Made by a program: the position numbers and the translations under genes. The notes below the pieces were generated by a model. That model ran no database searches and was not told the DNA's origin. It saw only the letters and a list, made by a program, of their open reading frames with translations. From contig JAJXTQ010000134.1 of assembly GCA_021783685.1 (NCBI GenBank), positions 1 through 5,977 on the forward strand: a DNA stretch of 5,977 nucleotides, written 5' to 3'. Origin of the DNA: Pseudomonadota bacterium (GTDB lineage: Bacteria; Pseudomonadota; Gammaproteobacteria; UBA5335). Below, one piece after another: positions 5,654 through 5,977 of the stretch; position 1 is the stretch's first letter; the number at the start of each line of letters is the position of its first letter.

Positions 5654-5977
5654 ATGAACCAGCAAGTCACCACCATCGGCCGCAGCCAGTCTGCGGCGAT
5701 GTCGACCAACAAGGTCGTCAAGAACACCTACATGCTGCTGTCGATGACACTGGCCTTCTCGGCGTTGACCGCCGGCCTGTCGATGGCGATGAACCTGCCG
5801 CATCCCGGCCTGATCATCACCCTGGTCGGCTACTTCGGCCTCTTGTTCCTCACGACCAAGTTCCGCGACAGCGGCCTCGGCATCGCCTTCGTGTTCGCGC
5901 TGACCGGCTTCATGGGCTACACGCTCGGCCCGATCCTCAACGCCTACCTCGCGCTGCCCAACGGCAGCCAGGTGGTG
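5654..5977 (+). CDS. yccA: Bax inhibitor-1 / YccA family membrane protein, N-terminal part
   Basis: The first 108 residues of a protein that runs off the window end. The sequence lines up closely, from memory, with E. coli YccA. The shared stretches are STNKVVKNTYMLLSMTLAFSALTA (17-40), LPHPGLIITLVGYFGLLFLT (48-67) and ALTGFMGYTLGPILNAYL (82-99). Three hydrophobic helices are seen of the seven expected; the full protein should be about 220 residues. In E. coli, YccA is an inner-membrane substrate and inhibitor of the FtsH protease, and it interacts with the HflK/HflC complex, which is made of SPFH proteins. A similar role here is inference, though the preceding slipin/NfeD operon fits a membrane protein quality-control setting. 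The start at 5654 is supported by AGGAG five bases upstream and by the match of the N-terminal length to E. coli YccA. The family assignment is firm; the gene symbol is by similarity. Confidence 0.9.
   Translation, partial: MNQQVTTIGRSQSAAMSTNKVVKNTYMLLSMTLAFSALTAGLSMAMNLPHPGLIITLVGYFGLLFLTTKFRDSGLGIAFVFALTGFMGYTLGPILNAYLALPNGSQVV

Overview
The window is GC-rich (about two thirds G+C by eye), densely packed and coding on the plus strand only. Gene content and codon style suggest a chromosomal region of a Gram-negative proteobacterium. Betaproteobacteria (for example Rhodocyclaceae or Thiobacillus-like lineages) are my best guess, but the sequence alone does not prove it. A lipobox lipoprotein with an OmpA peptidoglycan-binding domain implies an outer membrane, and a YccA-type Bax-inhibitor-1 protein fits the Proteobacteria. 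I see no mobile elements, CRISPR arrays, tRNAs or rRNAs, and no sign of recent transfer.

Layout. (1) Positions 1-2499 hold a transport block. It contains the C-terminal half of a Kef/NapA-type (CPA2) cation:proton antiporter, cut by the window edge. A 152-residue stand-alone protein with two CBS domains follows, and then, after a single spacer base, a complete 445-residue ArsB/NhaD-type (ion transporter superfamily) permease. (2) Positions 2500-3336 hold a monocistronic-looking unit: a short leader with a plausible -10 element, a 223-residue outer-membrane lipoprotein (glycine zipper plus OmpA domain) and a strong intrinsic terminator. (3) Positions 3354-5466 hold an overlapping pair: a full-length NfeD membrane serine protease and its partner slipin/stomatin-family SPFH protein. 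(4) Positions 5467-5653 are a 187-base intergenic region with several inverted repeats and an AT-richer 3' end. (5) From 5654 to the window end is the N-terminal half of a YccA-like Bax-inhibitor-1 family membrane protein.

How the parts may work together. The first block looks like cation/proton or anion homeostasis at the inner membrane, with the CBS protein as a possible adenine-nucleotide sensor for one or both flanking transporters. The second block looks like envelope and membrane-protein quality control. NfeD and slipin are a known protease/scaffold pair, and YccA in E. coli is a substrate and modulator of FtsH, a protease that also associates with SPFH proteins (HflK/HflC). The OmpA-like lipoprotein tethers the outer membrane to the cell wall.

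The families are all known. I did not find a clearly undescribed system. The most open questions are the CBS protein between two antiporters, the slipin-NfeD-YccA neighbourhood and the structured leader before yccA.
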